A stretch of 49,287 nucleotides of DNA, from assembly GCA_910577335.1 (NCBI GenBank), contig CAJTMJ010000024.1, positions 1 through 49,287 of the forward strand, in the 5' to 3' direction. The notes beneath the pieces were generated by a model, which was given only the letters and a program-made list of their open reading frames with translations, did no database searches and had not been told where the DNA came from. The first letter of the stretch is position 1, and each line of letters opens with the position of its first letter. The position numbers and the translations under genes are program-made. The DNA is from an uncultured Duncaniella sp. GTDB lineage: Bacteria; Bacteroidota; Bacteroidia; Bacteroidales; Muribaculaceae. Positions 9,282 through 18,214 of this stretch are shown here, piece by piece.

Positions 9282-10226
9282 ATGTCTTCGTTGATAACCA
9301 TAGTGATACCTGTATACAACCGGGAAGTGACGTTGTTACGGACGTTGCGTTCGATAGAGTCGCAGTCAGTGGCACCGGCTGAGGTTATATTGGTGGATAA
9401 TGGTTCGACTGATGGCTCGCCTGAGTTGATGCGACAGTGGATGGCTGGCAGACCAAATGTAAGGTTGCTGCATGAGAAGAAACGTGGTGCATGTGCCGCT
9501 CGTAACCGAGGATTGGAGGAAGTGCGCACGGAATTTGTTGAATTTTTTGATTCCGATGACGAAATGTTGCCTCACCATATAGCTGATTTCGAAAATGCTA
9601 TAAAGGCGAATCCGGGTTTTGATATTTACGGACGTAATATTGTGACAAAAAGGCTCGATGGGAGCTGCCGTACGGAATATTTCACCGCTCATAATGCCAT
9701 GTTTCACCATATATTCCGCTCTTCGCTATCTACAGGAAGGATTGTAGTGCGCACAGCATTGGTGAAGGCGGTTGGGGGTTGGAATGAAGAGTTGACCGGT
9801 TGGGATGATTATGAGCTTGGGGTAAGATTGCTTCTCAACGGTGGAAAGGCAAAAAAAATTTCCGGGCGACCTTCTGTAATAGCCTATCAGCAGGAAGATT
9901 CACTGACAGGGATAGATTTTAGCTCACATCCGGAGCGTTGGGAGAGAGCGTTGGATACAATAAGGGAAAATATTATCAAATCTGGTCGAAACGATTTGTT
10001 GAAATGGGTTGATGCAAGATGTATGATTTTAGCGGCGCAATATAAATTGGAATCATTGGGCGTATGCGGCAATGATTCGGAAAAGGGCGCAATTTTGGCT
10101 GAAAGTTTGAAAAATAAAGTACTTGAACGCACACCCTATAAAAAGCGAATGGAGCTGATATACCTGCATAACAGATATTTCCGCCGACTTACATGGGTGT
10201 TTGCCCGGATGCTGTTTCCTTGGTAA
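9282..10226 (+). CDS. Family 2 glycosyltransferase
   Basis: 314 residues of GT-A fold with no signal peptide. The protein opens directly with LITIVIPVYN, then VDNGSTDGS and GACAARNRGLEE, and has the metal/nucleotide-binding acidic motif FFDSDDEM. These are standard GT2 signatures. The protein transfers a sugar from a nucleotide sugar to an unknown acceptor, probably a surface glycan. No other glycan-assembly genes lie next to it, so the substrate cannot be inferred. Starting at the first ATG is supported because the fold begins almost immediately. A -7 box just before this ATG suggests a leaderless or very short-leader mRNA. Confidence 0.85.
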   Translation: MSSLITIVIPVYNREVTLLRTLRSIESQSVAPAEVILVDNGSTDGSPELMRQWMAGRPNVRLLHEKKRGACAARNRGLEEVRTEFVEFFDSDDEMLPHHIADFENAIKANPGFDIYGRNIVTKRLDGSCRTEYFTAHNAMFHHIFRSSLSTGRIVVRTALVKAVGGWNEELTGWDDYELGVRLLLNGGKAKKISGRPSVIAYQQEDSLTGIDFSSHPERWERALDTIRENIIKSGRNDLLKWVDARCMILAAQYKLESLGVCGNDSEKGAILAESLKNKVLERTPYKKRMELIYLHNRYFRRLTWVFARMLFPW

Positions 10227-10240
10227 TGTTTAAGCTGTTT

Positions 10241-11458
10241 TTATCGCAGCATCTCAGCCACACGGTGTAATGCCGTGAGGAACATGTCACACTCCTCGAT
10301 AGTGTTATATACGGCAAATGAAGCCCGTACTGTCCCTTCAACACCGAGTGCATTCATAAGCGGCTGGGCGCAATGGTGACCTGTGCGCACTGCTATGCCG
10401 AGTTTGTCAAGCAACATACCCATGTCATAGTGGTGCTCGTTGCCGACAAGGAAAGAGATTATGGCGCATTTGTCTGGAGCGGTTCCGAAGATACGCATGT
10501 CGGGGATCTCCTCCAGCATACGGCGGGTGGTATATTCAAGCAATTCGTGTTCGTGAGCGGCTATCTGCTCGATGCCAAGGCTCTCGATAAAATCAATAGC
10601 CTGATGGAGGGCTGCAATGCCGATGAAGTCAGGAGTGCCGGCTTCAAATTTGAACGGAAGTTCGGCAAATGTGGTCTTTTCAAACGATACCGATTCAATC
10701 ATTTCACCACCACCCTGATAGGGGGGCATCGCTTCAAGAAGTTTCTTCTTGCCATAGAGCACGCCAACCCCCGAGGGACCATACATTTTATGTGCTGAAA
10801 ATGCGTAGAAGTCAGCATCGAGATCTTGGACGTCAATTTTCAGATGAGGGGCAGCCTGTGCGCCGTCGATAAGCACCGGTACATTATGGGCATGAGCTTC
10901 CGCTATAATTTCCTTGATCGGGTTGATGGTGCCAAGCACATTTGACGCATGGCATACCGATACGAAACGAGTGTGTTCGTTAAAAAGCGAACGGTATGCG
11001 TTAAGGTCGAGTTCGCCAATGGCATTTATAGGGATTACACGTATTTTAATGTCTTTGGTGCGTTGAAGCAGCTGCCAAGGTACTATGTTGGAGTGATGCT
11101 CCATTGTTGAGAGTATAATCTCATCGCCATCCTGCAGGAATGCTCCACCGTAGGACGCAGCGACAAGGTTTATAGACTCAGTAGTGCCACGAGTGAAAAT
11201 CACCTCTTCGATAGAGGCTGCGTTTATAAATTCTCTTACCTTACGGCGGGCGCTTTCCTGAAGTTCGGTAGCCTCCATGGAGAGTGTGTGCACGCCTCTA
11301 TGAACATTGGATTTCGTTTTTGTATAACTGTTTACCACCGATTCCACAACACGGTTGGGTGTCTGTGAAGTAGCGGTGTTGTCGAGATAGACAAGCGGAT
11401 GTTTATATATCGTGCGCCGGAGTATCGGAAATTCCGAACGTATTTTTTCAATGTCCAT
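10241..11458 (-). CDS. sufS: Cysteine desulfurase SufS
   Basis: 405 residues, the normal length for group II cysteine desulfurases. The PLP-binding lysine lies in FSAHKMYGPSGVGVLYG and the catalytic cysteine in VRTGHHCAQPLM. The N-terminus has the expected LVYLDNTATSQTP. The enzyme removes sulfur from cysteine as a persulfide for Fe-S cluster assembly. It is last in a minus-strand operon sufC-sufD-sufS, with about 20 bp to sufD. No SufE or SufU sulfur carrier gene is next to it. Confidence 0.93.
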   Translation of the reverse strand: MDIEKIRSEFPILRRTIYKHPLVYLDNTATSQTPNRVVESVVNSYTKTKSNVHRGVHTLSMEATELQESARRKVREFINAASIEEVIFTRGTTESINLVAASYGGAFLQDGDEIILSTMEHHSNIVPWQLLQRTKDIKIRVIPINAIGELDLNAYRSLFNEHTRFVSVCHASNVLGTINPIKEIIAEAHAHNVPVLIDGAQAAPHLKIDVQDLDADFYAFSAHKMYGPSGVGVLYGKKKLLEAMPPYQGGGEMIESVSFEKTTFAELPFKFEAGTPDFIGIAALHQAIDFIESLGIEQIAAHEHELLEYTTRRMLEEIPDMRIFGTAPDKCAIISFLVGNEHHYDMGMLLDKLGIAVRTGHHCAQPLMNALGVEGTVRASFAVYNTIEECDMFLTALHRVAEMLR

Positions 11459-11479
11459 AATGATAGTGTAAGATGTGGT

Positions 11480-12826
11480 TTAGCATTTTTCTTTGCATGA
11501 TGAGCAATTGCCGAGAGTGCCCGCAAAACGACGCTCTACAAGATGGCGTAAACGCTCTTGAAGCCCGGGGATATGCACGGTGTCAATCACATCTATCATG
11601 AACGCCTGCATAAGCATGGTGCGCGCCTCTGCTTCGGGGATACCTCTCGTGCGCATATAGAACAATGCATCGTTGTCGAGTTGTCCTGTTGTGGCTCCAT
11701 GCGAGCATTTCACCTCGTCATTGTATATTTCAAGCTGTGGTTTGCAGTGCATTCTTGCCGATGTAGATGCAAGAATGTTGCGGTTGCTCTGGTAAGCCTC
11801 GGTGTATTGCGCTCCGGGAGTTACCAAAATGCTCCCTTCAAAAGCCCCGGTGGCTTCCTCGTCAAGGACATATTTGAACAACTGGTTGCTCTTACAGCGT
11901 GGCGATCTGTGGTTGATTGCCGAATCGTTGTCAATATGCATCTTGTCAGAGCCTATAGCCATCCCTGCGATGTGGGTTTCGCAATGTTCGCCGAGCAAGT
12001 CGATGGTAAATTCATTGCGGGTATTGCCGCAGGTGAGGGTGGTGGAATTATATGTTACTCTTGAATGAGCCTGTTGCGATACATAGAGCTTGGAGTAGCG
12101 GGATGTATGGGATGATGACTCCTCAATGGCGCATGTCTCGAATGATGCGTTTTCGCCTACGATCACCTCTACTATTTGCGAAGCAAGGAACTTAGCGCCT
12201 GATTCCTGTGTATGGTCACAGACTATAAGTTGCAGCTCGGCACCTTCCTCAAGTACTATCAGCACTCTGCGGAATGCCAACATGGGAACCGGTGCGGAGA
12301 ATATGTTGACAAGCTGGATGGGGCGTTCCAAGCGGGTATTTTTTGGTAGGTATATAAATACTCCGTCTTGTGCGAGAAGAGTGTTAAGGGCTACTGAAAC
12401 ATCTCCTAATGGAGCCAATGAGCCATAATATTTTTCTACGAGGTCAGGATACTGTAATGCTGCTTGACGCAGGGAGGTGTAGAGAACACCTTCTGGAAGC
12501 TTGGATTCGAGCTTTGATGTGGGATGGAAAGAGTCATTGAGGACAAAACCGAGGAGCGTGGAGAGGTTTGGCACATCGCATCTGAATGAGTTGGCTACAT
12601 CAACAGGGATGTTTACTCTGGATATGTTAACACCGAAATCGGGGGCGAACATATCCTCGATTGATGTCTTCTCATACCCTTCAGTGCGTTTGGTCGGTAG
12701 ATGCGCACCGTCAAGCGCATTAAGTGCGTCTGACCTAAGCGTATTAAGTGCGGGTGCCGAATTTTCATTTATAAGTTCGACATTCTCCTTGTAAAGTTCA
12801 ATATATTGGTTAAGTGCGTTCTCCAT
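11480..12826 (-). CDS. sufD: Fe-S cluster assembly protein SufD
   Basis: About 448 residues from the ATG at 12826. A longer frame reaching 12880 would overlap sufC by about 50 bp and adds residues unlike the family, so the shorter start is preferred. The C-terminal core is typical of SufD (PQLEIYNDEVKCSHGATTGQLD, then FYMRTRGI). SufD forms the SufBC2D scaffold with SufB and the SufC ATPase. The last residues, CSSCKEKC, make a three-cysteine tail after the conserved end. sufC lies 4 bp upstream and sufS about 20 bp downstream. No sufB is next to this operon. Confidence 0.9.
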   Translation of the reverse strand: MENALNQYIELYKENVELINENSAPALNTLRSDALNALDGAHLPTKRTEGYEKTSIEDMFAPDFGVNISRVNIPVDVANSFRCDVPNLSTLLGFVLNDSFHPTSKLESKLPEGVLYTSLRQAALQYPDLVEKYYGSLAPLGDVSVALNTLLAQDGVFIYLPKNTRLERPIQLVNIFSAPVPMLAFRRVLIVLEEGAELQLIVCDHTQESGAKFLASQIVEVIVGENASFETCAIEESSSHTSRYSKLYVSQQAHSRVTYNSTTLTCGNTRNEFTIDLLGEHCETHIAGMAIGSDKMHIDNDSAINHRSPRCKSNQLFKYVLDEEATGAFEGSILVTPGAQYTEAYQSNRNILASTSARMHCKPQLEIYNDEVKCSHGATTGQLDNDALFYMRTRGIPEAEARTMLMQAFMIDVIDTVHIPGLQERLRHLVERRFAGTLGNCSSCKEKC

Positions 12827-12830
12827 GTCG

Positions 12831-13592
12831 CTATTCGTTAGCTTCTTTAATCCAATCGTAACCTCTTTCTTCGAGTTCAAGAGCGAGTTCGGGACCTCCG
12901 GTCTTAACGATACGTCCCTTATATAATATATGCACGAAATCCGGGCGAATATAATCGAGCAAACGTTGGTAATGTGTGATTACGATAGTGGCGTTTTTGT
13001 TTGTCTTAAGTTTGTTGACGCCACCCGCTACCACACGAAGTGCGTCGATGTCGAGACCTGAGTCTGTTTCGTCGAGTATTGCGAGCCGTGGTTCAAGGAC
13101 TGCCATCTGAAATATTTCATTCCTCTTCTTTTCGCCCCCTGAAAAACCTTCGTTGACCGAGCGTGATGCAAGTTTGTTGTCAAGCTCGACTATAGCCCTC
13201 TTTTGACGCATCAGTTTCAGGAAATCACTTGCGCTTAGCGCAGGCTCATTGAAATATTTGCGTTTGGCATTTACTGCCGCGCGCATGAAATTTACCATTG
13301 ATACTCCCGGTATCTCTACGGGGTACTGGAATGAGAGAAACAATCCTTCGTGGCTGCGATCCTCAGGGGGGAGGCTCAATAGGTCAATGCCATGAAGTTT
13401 AGCTTCACCGGCTGTGACAGTATATGCGGGGTTTCCGGCAAGTACTCCGGAGAGGGTGCTTTTGCCTGAACCGTTAGGTCCCATTATAGCATGAACCTCA
13501 CCCTCATTTATGGTAAGATTTACACCTTTGAGGATTTCTTTTCCTTCAACGGAGGCGTGGAGGTCACGCACTTCAAGTAATATATTGCTCAT
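12831..13592 (-). CDS. sufC: Fe-S cluster assembly ATPase SufC
   Basis: 253 residues, full length. ABC ATPase motifs are in order: Walker A GPNGSGKST, the SufC-specific signature SGGEKKRNEI, Walker B LAILDETDSGLDIDAL, and the switch His in IVITHYQR. SufC powers the SufBCD scaffold. It is first in the visible operon. Upstream there is only about 370 bp of non-coding DNA and then tRNA-Asp, where many Bacteroidales genomes carry sufB. Confidence 0.93.
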   Translation of the reverse strand: MSNILLEVRDLHASVEGKEILKGVNLTINEGEVHAIMGPNGSGKSTLSGVLAGNPAYTVTAGEAKLHGIDLLSLPPEDRSHEGLFLSFQYPVEIPGVSMVNFMRAAVNAKRKYFNEPALSASDFLKLMRQKRAIVELDNKLASRSVNEGFSGGEKKRNEIFQMAVLEPRLAILDETDSGLDIDALRVVAGGVNKLKTNKNATIVITHYQRLLDYIRPDFVHILYKGRIVKTGGPELALELEERGYDWIKEANE

Positions 13593-13850
13593 TTATGAAT
13601 AAGTATCAGTTCGGATTTTACTTAGTTTGCAATTTCTCTGCGAAATTACTTATTTTATCTCATCTACCCAAACATTTTCATCATGAGTTTTGTTTGGATT
13701 ACATCTGAGTTGAGTCGCAGAGTAGCCGGTAATGGCAATTCCTAATTCTGGTATTTCGTCCAAAATAACTTTGGTTACTCGGTGAAATAGATTAGTATTT
13801 GGTCAAAATATCGCAAAATGCAAATTTTTTGCAAATTTCTTTTGAAAATA
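13593..13850. other. Non-coding region between sufC and tRNA-Asp
   Basis: This AT-rich stretch has no convincing reading frame and no trace of SufB. It should hold the sufC promoter; the nearest candidate is a degenerate minus-strand -7 box (plus-strand CGAAATTA 13641-13648). I see no IscR/SufR-type operator that I can name. Confidence 0.4.
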
Positions 13851-13882
13851 TTTGCACAGTTTTGAATTCGGTATTAACTTTG
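13851..13882 (+). promoter_or_regulatory. Promoter of tRNA-Asp
   Basis: TTTG (13851-13854), a 20-bp spacer and TAACTTTG (13875-13882) fit the Bacteroidota consensus. It lies about 80 bp before the mature tRNA. Confidence 0.6.
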
Positions 13883-13962
13883 CACTCGCAAAACGGAAAC
13901 AACGACAACGCTTAGCGAAGCGACAACAAAACGAAGTTTCCACGATGCACCTCTAAAAACTT

Positions 13963-14036
13963 GGTGTGGTAGTTCAGCTGGTTAGAATACCTGCCTGTCA
14001 CGCAGGGGGTCGCGGGTTCGAGTCCCGTCCATACCG
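13963..14036 (+). tRNA. tRNA-Asp (anticodon GTC)
   Basis: 74 nt cloverleaf. The acceptor stem GGTGTGG pairs with CCATACC with one G-U pair. The anticodon arm is CCTGC-CTGTCAC-GCAGG with GTC in the loop. The T arm carries GGTTCGAGTCC. The discriminator base is G and CCA is not encoded. Confidence 0.95.
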
Positions 14037-14050
14037 CTGAGGAGAGAGGA

Positions 14051-14097
14051 GAATGACTAATAGCTAATCTTCGGATTGCGTTAGTCATTCTTTTTTT
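14051..14097 (+). terminator. Terminator after tRNA-Asp
   Basis: The 10-bp stem GAATGACTAA/TTAGTCATTC (14051-14060 with 14081-14090) has an inner AATC-TTCG-GATT hairpin and is followed by seven T residues. This is a classic intrinsic terminator. Confidence 0.85.
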
Positions 14098-14110
14098 GTG
14101 AATACAATAA

Positions 14111-14140
14111 ATAAGGGCAGCCCATGAGGACTGTCCTTAT
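14111..14140 (-). terminator. Possible terminator of the secreted protein gene
   Basis: Arms 14111-14120 and 14131-14140 pair over 10 bp with one G-U pair, just past the stop codon of the minus-strand gene. The following T tract is short, so this is a moderate call. Confidence 0.45.
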
Positions 14141-14151
14141 ATGTTGTTATG

Positions 14152-14991
14152 TTACTTGGCTTCTGAGTAGGGGATGAATTTAAGCCATTCTATTTTTCTG
14201 CTGTCTTTGGTCGGGCGGGGGATGGTGTAGGTTTCGCCGCAACCGTTGATCCTTATGAGGTCGGGGGTGAAATCTATTAGTGACCAGTAGATGCTGCCGT
14301 CAGGGATGAATGCGCATTCGTCCACATGGAATTTTGAATTGTCAATATCTATGTCGTTTTCGGCTATGCGCGCATTGTGAGGAAGTATGATGCTTGTAAG
14401 CTCTTTGGTGTTATTGTTACGCATCATGCGGATATTTTGCCAGAACACCGTGCCCTTGTCATTGTTTGCTGTGGCTGCTGCACGGATGTATGTCATATTT
14501 GGTGAATTAAGAAATATGAACATGTGCCGGTTGGTATTTATTTCCATTCCGCAGTTGCCATTGTTGCAAAATATGGTTACGCCAAGTCGCCATTCTTGCA
14601 GACGGCTCCCAATCCCTAATTTGGATGTTGCCTTAGGCATGTCGTATGGGGGAGTGCTTTCGATCCGTTCCACAAGTTTAAGTTTGGAGCCGTTGATATA
14701 TAGAGCGTCACCGATTAGAGACAATTCAGGTGTGAATTCTTCGGTTGCGGTTATGGTTGAATCGGCATTGAAGGTCACTGTCTCGTAAAAATTTTCTATC
14801 GGACACATTGCTGACGCTGTCATGCGTCCATTTTGAAGTTGGCGGAACACGATGCAGGCTTTTTTGGTTATTACCGCCTCGACACTGTCATTAACCCATA
14901 CGCCCATAGCTTCAGTGTTAATTTGCTTAGGATTACTTGCGCTGACGGCTATTGCCGCCAATAATAAAATGGTAGTGATGAAATGTTTCAT
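14152..14991 (-). CDS. Secreted protein of unknown function
   Basis: 279 residues. A clear signal peptide (about 1-18, AVSASN) has no lipobox cysteine, so the product is probably periplasmic or exported. The rest is beta-rich with alternating hydrophobic residues and several short repeats of polar strands. Three cysteines occur close together or nearby (IFCNNGNCG and INGCGET). I recognise no enzyme motif. It stands alone between tRNA-Asp and a divergent pair of DUF4230 genes, so context gives no function. The start is the first ATG followed by the signal peptide. Confidence 0.65.
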   Translation of the reverse strand: MKHFITTILLLAAIAVSASNPKQINTEAMGVWVNDSVEAVITKKACIVFRQLQNGRMTASAMCPIENFYETVTFNADSTITATEEFTPELSLIGDALYINGSKLKLVERIESTPPYDMPKATSKLGIGSRLQEWRLGVTIFCNNGNCGMEINTNRHMFIFLNSPNMTYIRAAATANNDKGTVFWQNIRMMRNNNTKELTSIILPHNARIAENDIDIDNSKFHVDECAFIPDGSIYWSLIDFTPDLIRINGCGETYTIPRPTKDSRKIEWLKFIPYSEAK

Positions 14992-15211
14992 TTTGTGAAT
15001 TGATAAGGTAAATACATATAGTAGACGTATAACAGCCTATAATGTTACAAAATTTTTGTGAAATTAATCTAAGTATATTTATTGGTGAGGAAAAATGTTA
15101 GTATTTTTGTGTTTGGTAAGGTGTTTAACTTTTGTTATAAGGCTTACGCTAAACCTTACGCTGCATATTTAATCTAATATTATAATTGTTGTTAATCACA
15201 GTCTTGTGAAT

Positions 15212-15826
15212 ATGGCTATGAATATGAGAATAAGAGATTTGATTATGTTGTTTCTCCCATTTGTGCTTGTTTCGTGTGGCAAAGGTGAGGAACAGATGCA
15301 GGTATATTCGGAGCTTAAGGATGTTCAGCAGCTTGCGCTTGCTGAAATGACTTTAAGCAAGGTTGGCACTATCGATGACATGACATGGGAAAAAGCAAAA
15401 GGTTTTTCCCAGCACATGGGTGCTTTTGTGAATAATTTTAAGCCCGGTAAGAGGATCGGGGTGTATTCCTACAATACCTATCTGCAAGCATACGTCGATT
15501 TAAGCGAGCTTAGAGAGGGGGATGTTGAGGTTGATAATGAGCGCAAATTTGTCAAGCTCGTCCTCCCTGAGATTCGTACACGATATATAGGTCGTGACAT
15601 GGGGATAAAGGAGGAACATCTCCGTGTCACCGGTCTCCGTTCGTCCATAACTCCACAGGAGCGAGCCAAGGTAAAGGATGTCATGAATCAGGCTTTAAAA
15701 AAAGAGGTGGAAGGTAACACTGAGTTTGGTATACGCCTCAAGGACGAAGCGAGAATGAAGGCTCGTGAATTCTTTACGCTGCTCCTTAAAAATAGGGGGT
15801 ATGAAAGTGAAATCACATTTAAATAA
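15212..15826 (+). CDS. DUF4230 family lipoprotein (first of two)
   Basis: About 200 residues. Possible starts are a GTG at 15206 and ATGs at 15212, 15218 and 15224; the choice is open. The N-terminus has a lipobox (FVLVSCG), so it is probably a lipoprotein. The pattern DVQQLALAEMTLSKVGTIDD, then a middle beta region ending VKLVLPEI, then a basic C-terminal helix (RMKAREFFTLLLKNRGYES) fits DUF4230, a family without known biochemical function that is common in Bacteroidales. A second DUF4230 gene follows 26 bp downstream and is surely co-transcribed. Confidence 0.7.
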   Translation: MAMNMRIRDLIMLFLPFVLVSCGKGEEQMQVYSELKDVQQLALAEMTLSKVGTIDDMTWEKAKGFSQHMGAFVNNFKPGKRIGVYSYNTYLQAYVDLSELREGDVEVDNERKFVKLVLPEIRTRYIGRDMGIKEEHLRVTGLRSSITPQERAKVKDVMNQALKKEVEGNTEFGIRLKDEARMKAREFFTLLLKNRGYESEITFK

Positions 15827-15852
15827 TGTGTCAATAAAAAAGTGTGTTGAAG

Positions 15853-16425
15853 ATGAAAAAATTTATAGCGATACTTGTGCTTGTTCTTGCTGCGATAGTC
15901 GGCACATTATGGTGGGTTGAGTCGCATAGGGTTTCAGCCGATACCATCCCTGCGACCTTGGAGGATGTGAAGGGGATGGTGAAGTTGTGTGCATTGGAGA
16001 TACATGATGATGTCCCTATACGTGACTCCATAAACGGCAAATGGATCTTTGCCAAAGGTAAAATTAACGGTTACGTCACTTTTGACCTTGAACGCATGGA
16101 ATATGAGGTTAAGGGTGATACCATAATTGTGATGCTTCCGCCGGAGAAGGTTGAGATATATGAATCTACTGACAAGGGAGCTTACAGGGTATATGACGCT
16201 TGGGACAATACCTTATTCGGCAAAGGTGAAATCACCACCGCTGAAGAAAATGCTCTTAAAGAACGCATGAAACAGCGTTATATTAACGCAGTATATTCCA
16301 AGGGCTATGTCAGGAGAGCTCGTAAGTCGGCAAAAGAAACATTGTCAAAACTGTTCGGACACCTTGACGGGACGGTGATCCTTGTGGACAGGTATCCTGA
16401 CGGCTATGGCATATCGAAAAATTGA
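15853..16425 (+). CDS. DUF4230 family membrane-anchored protein (second of two)
   Basis: About 190 residues from the ATG at 15853; an in-frame GTG at 15844 is less likely. One N-terminal membrane segment (about 4-20) is followed by a periplasmic domain. It shares the layout of the preceding protein: VKGMVKLCALEI, a middle strand region KGDTIIVMLPPEKVE, and a basic C-terminal helix. Both genes look like an old tandem duplication of DUF4230. The first copy is a lipoprotein, while this copy has a membrane anchor, so the pair may act together at the inner and outer membranes (inference). Function is unknown. Confidence 0.7.
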   Translation: MKKFIAILVLVLAAIVGTLWWVESHRVSADTIPATLEDVKGMVKLCALEIHDDVPIRDSINGKWIFAKGKINGYVTFDLERMEYEVKGDTIIVMLPPEKVEIYESTDKGAYRVYDAWDNTLFGKGEITTAEENALKERMKQRYINAVYSKGYVRRARKSAKETLSKLFGHLDGTVILVDRYPDGYGISKN

Positions 16426-16440
16426 CGCATATATATAGCA

Positions 16441-16468
16441 GAAAAGGCTGTCGAGCGACAGCCTTTTC
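16441..16468 (+). terminator. Terminator after the DUF4230 pair
   Basis: A perfect 12-bp stem (16441-16452 with 16457-16468) with loop GAGC lies 15 bp past the stop codon. The stem ends in a TTTTC tract. Confidence 0.7.
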
Positions 16469-16774
16469 AAAATGTGATAAATTCTTGGTTTTGTCTACTA
16501 AAAACTATTTTGCAACCGTAAAATTTTCGTGTTTAGGTATTGATTTCTATATTTTGAAAACCTTTTAGGGGTTTGTTTGATTCATGCCACAAAATTAGCA
16601 CTGCGAAGTTACAAACTTGTTACAAAAAGAAGCACAATGATGTTACATGGATTGTTGTTAACTTTAATTAACTAAGAATAGCCTAAAAAGAGGAAGATTA
16701 CGGTAAATAAGAGCAATTTTAGTGCTAAATTTGTATTAGAGATTATATCAACCCTTAAATTTTAATTGTTCCTT
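16469..16774. other. AT-rich intergenic region before the GH13 gene
   Basis: No plausible gene on either strand. A plus-strand -7 box, TAAATTTG at 16726-16733, would start transcription about 35 nt before the GH13 ATG; no clear TTTG lies at the expected distance upstream. The rest shows no operator I can name. Confidence 0.4.
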
Positions 16775-18214
16775 ATGAAGTTACGAATTATGTTTTTTGC
16801 ATTTCTTGCATCTATATTTGGTTATTCTGCCGCTAAAACATCTGTTAAGGATGATCCGAGAGCACTTTCAATATATCAAATAATGGTAGCCTCATTTCAG
16901 CATGACCCTGAGGGTGCTGTGGGCTATAACGCTATGTGGGGACCCGATGATGCTATAAAAAATGGCAATTTACGAGGTGTTATTAAAGCACTCGACCATA
17001 TAAAAAGTTTGGGAGTAAATGCTATTTGGATGACACCTATATTTGACAGCTCTACTGCGGAAGGTGGCGAGAAACTTCAGGCAACAGGATATTTCACTAA
17101 CGATTATTTCAAAATAGACCCGCATTTCGGTACGGAGAACGATTTTAAAGAGCTTGTCGATGAGGCGCATAAACGTGGTCTATATGTCATACTTGACGGC
17201 GTTTTCGGGCATCACGGCGGTGTTACCGCTCCTTCACCGAAAGGGAATACGATTGACACTACCCGTGTGTATAGCGACAGGGGAGAGATGGGTGGCACCG
17301 GAAATGTTTCATATCCCGGTTCGTTAGAGTATTTTAAGGAGCTCGCCACTTATTGGATTGATAAATATGGTGTGGATGGCTGGCGTCTTGATCAGGCATA
17401 TCAGGCAACTCAGGGCGGTCATAATTATTGGCTCGAAATCAAGGAAGCTGTTGATTCAGTTACCGCACAGCGGAAAGCACGTGGCGAAGAGTGGGGGACA
17501 CTCGGTTATATGGTTGGTGAAGACTGGGGCACAGCCGATGTCATTAACAAGGGCGTGTATAAAGATGGGGGCTTGAACAGCGCATTTGATTTTGACGGCA
17601 AAGAACTCATCAGCGGAGCTATGCAGGAGCTTGGCTCTGAAGGACTGGAAAATGGATGGGCTGATGTCATTACTGTTTTGTCGCCACCTACTGCTCGTGG
17701 TTATCTGAATGATTCTGTAATGCCGAATTTGTTCCTGTCTAATCATGACGGTTATCGGTTAGCTGACCATTTTGATACGGCAGATCCATGTTTCTATCAG
17801 AAACTTATGACCCGTAATGCTATTTTGGCGGCTTACTCCGGTCCGATAACGCTATATTATGGAGATGAATATGCTGACCTGAGTCGTAATAGCATAGGTG
17901 CGCAGAAGGACAACATAGCCCGTACCACGGGACATCTTGACGCCCGCAACCCGCATGAAGAAGCTCTGAAAGATTATATTTCGAAAGCGATGACTTTCCG
18001 GTCGGAGAACCCGGCAATGTGGCGAGGTGATGCGTCATTCTATACCTTCAAGCCTAAGAATGGTGGAGAAGTGCTTGTGGTGACTAAGACGGATAAGGAA
18101 AGCAATAATAAGGTGGCTGTGATTTTCAGCGATGTGGATACTGTGGTGCCATTGCATGGAGTTGACGCTCCTGTGGAAGTCAAAGCGTGGGTGCCTGTAT
18201 TTGTTAAGCTTTAG
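16775..18214 (+). CDS. GH13 alpha-amylase family enzyme, secreted
   Basis: About 479 residues from the ATG at 16775; an in-frame TTG at 16766 is less likely. It has a signal peptide without lipobox, so it is probably periplasmic. The GH13 triad is complete: nucleophile D206 in GWRLDQA, acid/base E249 in MVGEDWG, and D325 in LSNHDGYR. Region I reads VILDGVFGHH. The enzyme acts on alpha-glucans by retaining hydrolysis or transfer; the exact specificity is open. It has no SusC/D neighbours, unlike a full starch utilization locus. Its stop codon overlaps by two bases the end of the convergent alkD fragment. Confidence 0.85.
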   Translation: MKLRIMFFAFLASIFGYSAAKTSVKDDPRALSIYQIMVASFQHDPEGAVGYNAMWGPDDAIKNGNLRGVIKALDHIKSLGVNAIWMTPIFDSSTAEGGEKLQATGYFTNDYFKIDPHFGTENDFKELVDEAHKRGLYVILDGVFGHHGGVTAPSPKGNTIDTTRVYSDRGEMGGTGNVSYPGSLEYFKELATYWIDKYGVDGWRLDQAYQATQGGHNYWLEIKEAVDSVTAQRKARGEEWGTLGYMVGEDWGTADVINKGVYKDGGLNSAFDFDGKELISGAMQELGSEGLENGWADVITVLSPPTARGYLNDSVMPNLFLSNHDGYRLADHFDTADPCFYQKLMTRNAILAAYSGPITLYYGDEYADLSRNSIGAQKDNIARTTGHLDARNPHEEALKDYISKAMTFRSENPAMWRGDASFYTFKPKNGGEVLVVTKTDKESNNKVAVIFSDVDTVVPLHGVDAPVEVKAWVPVFVKL

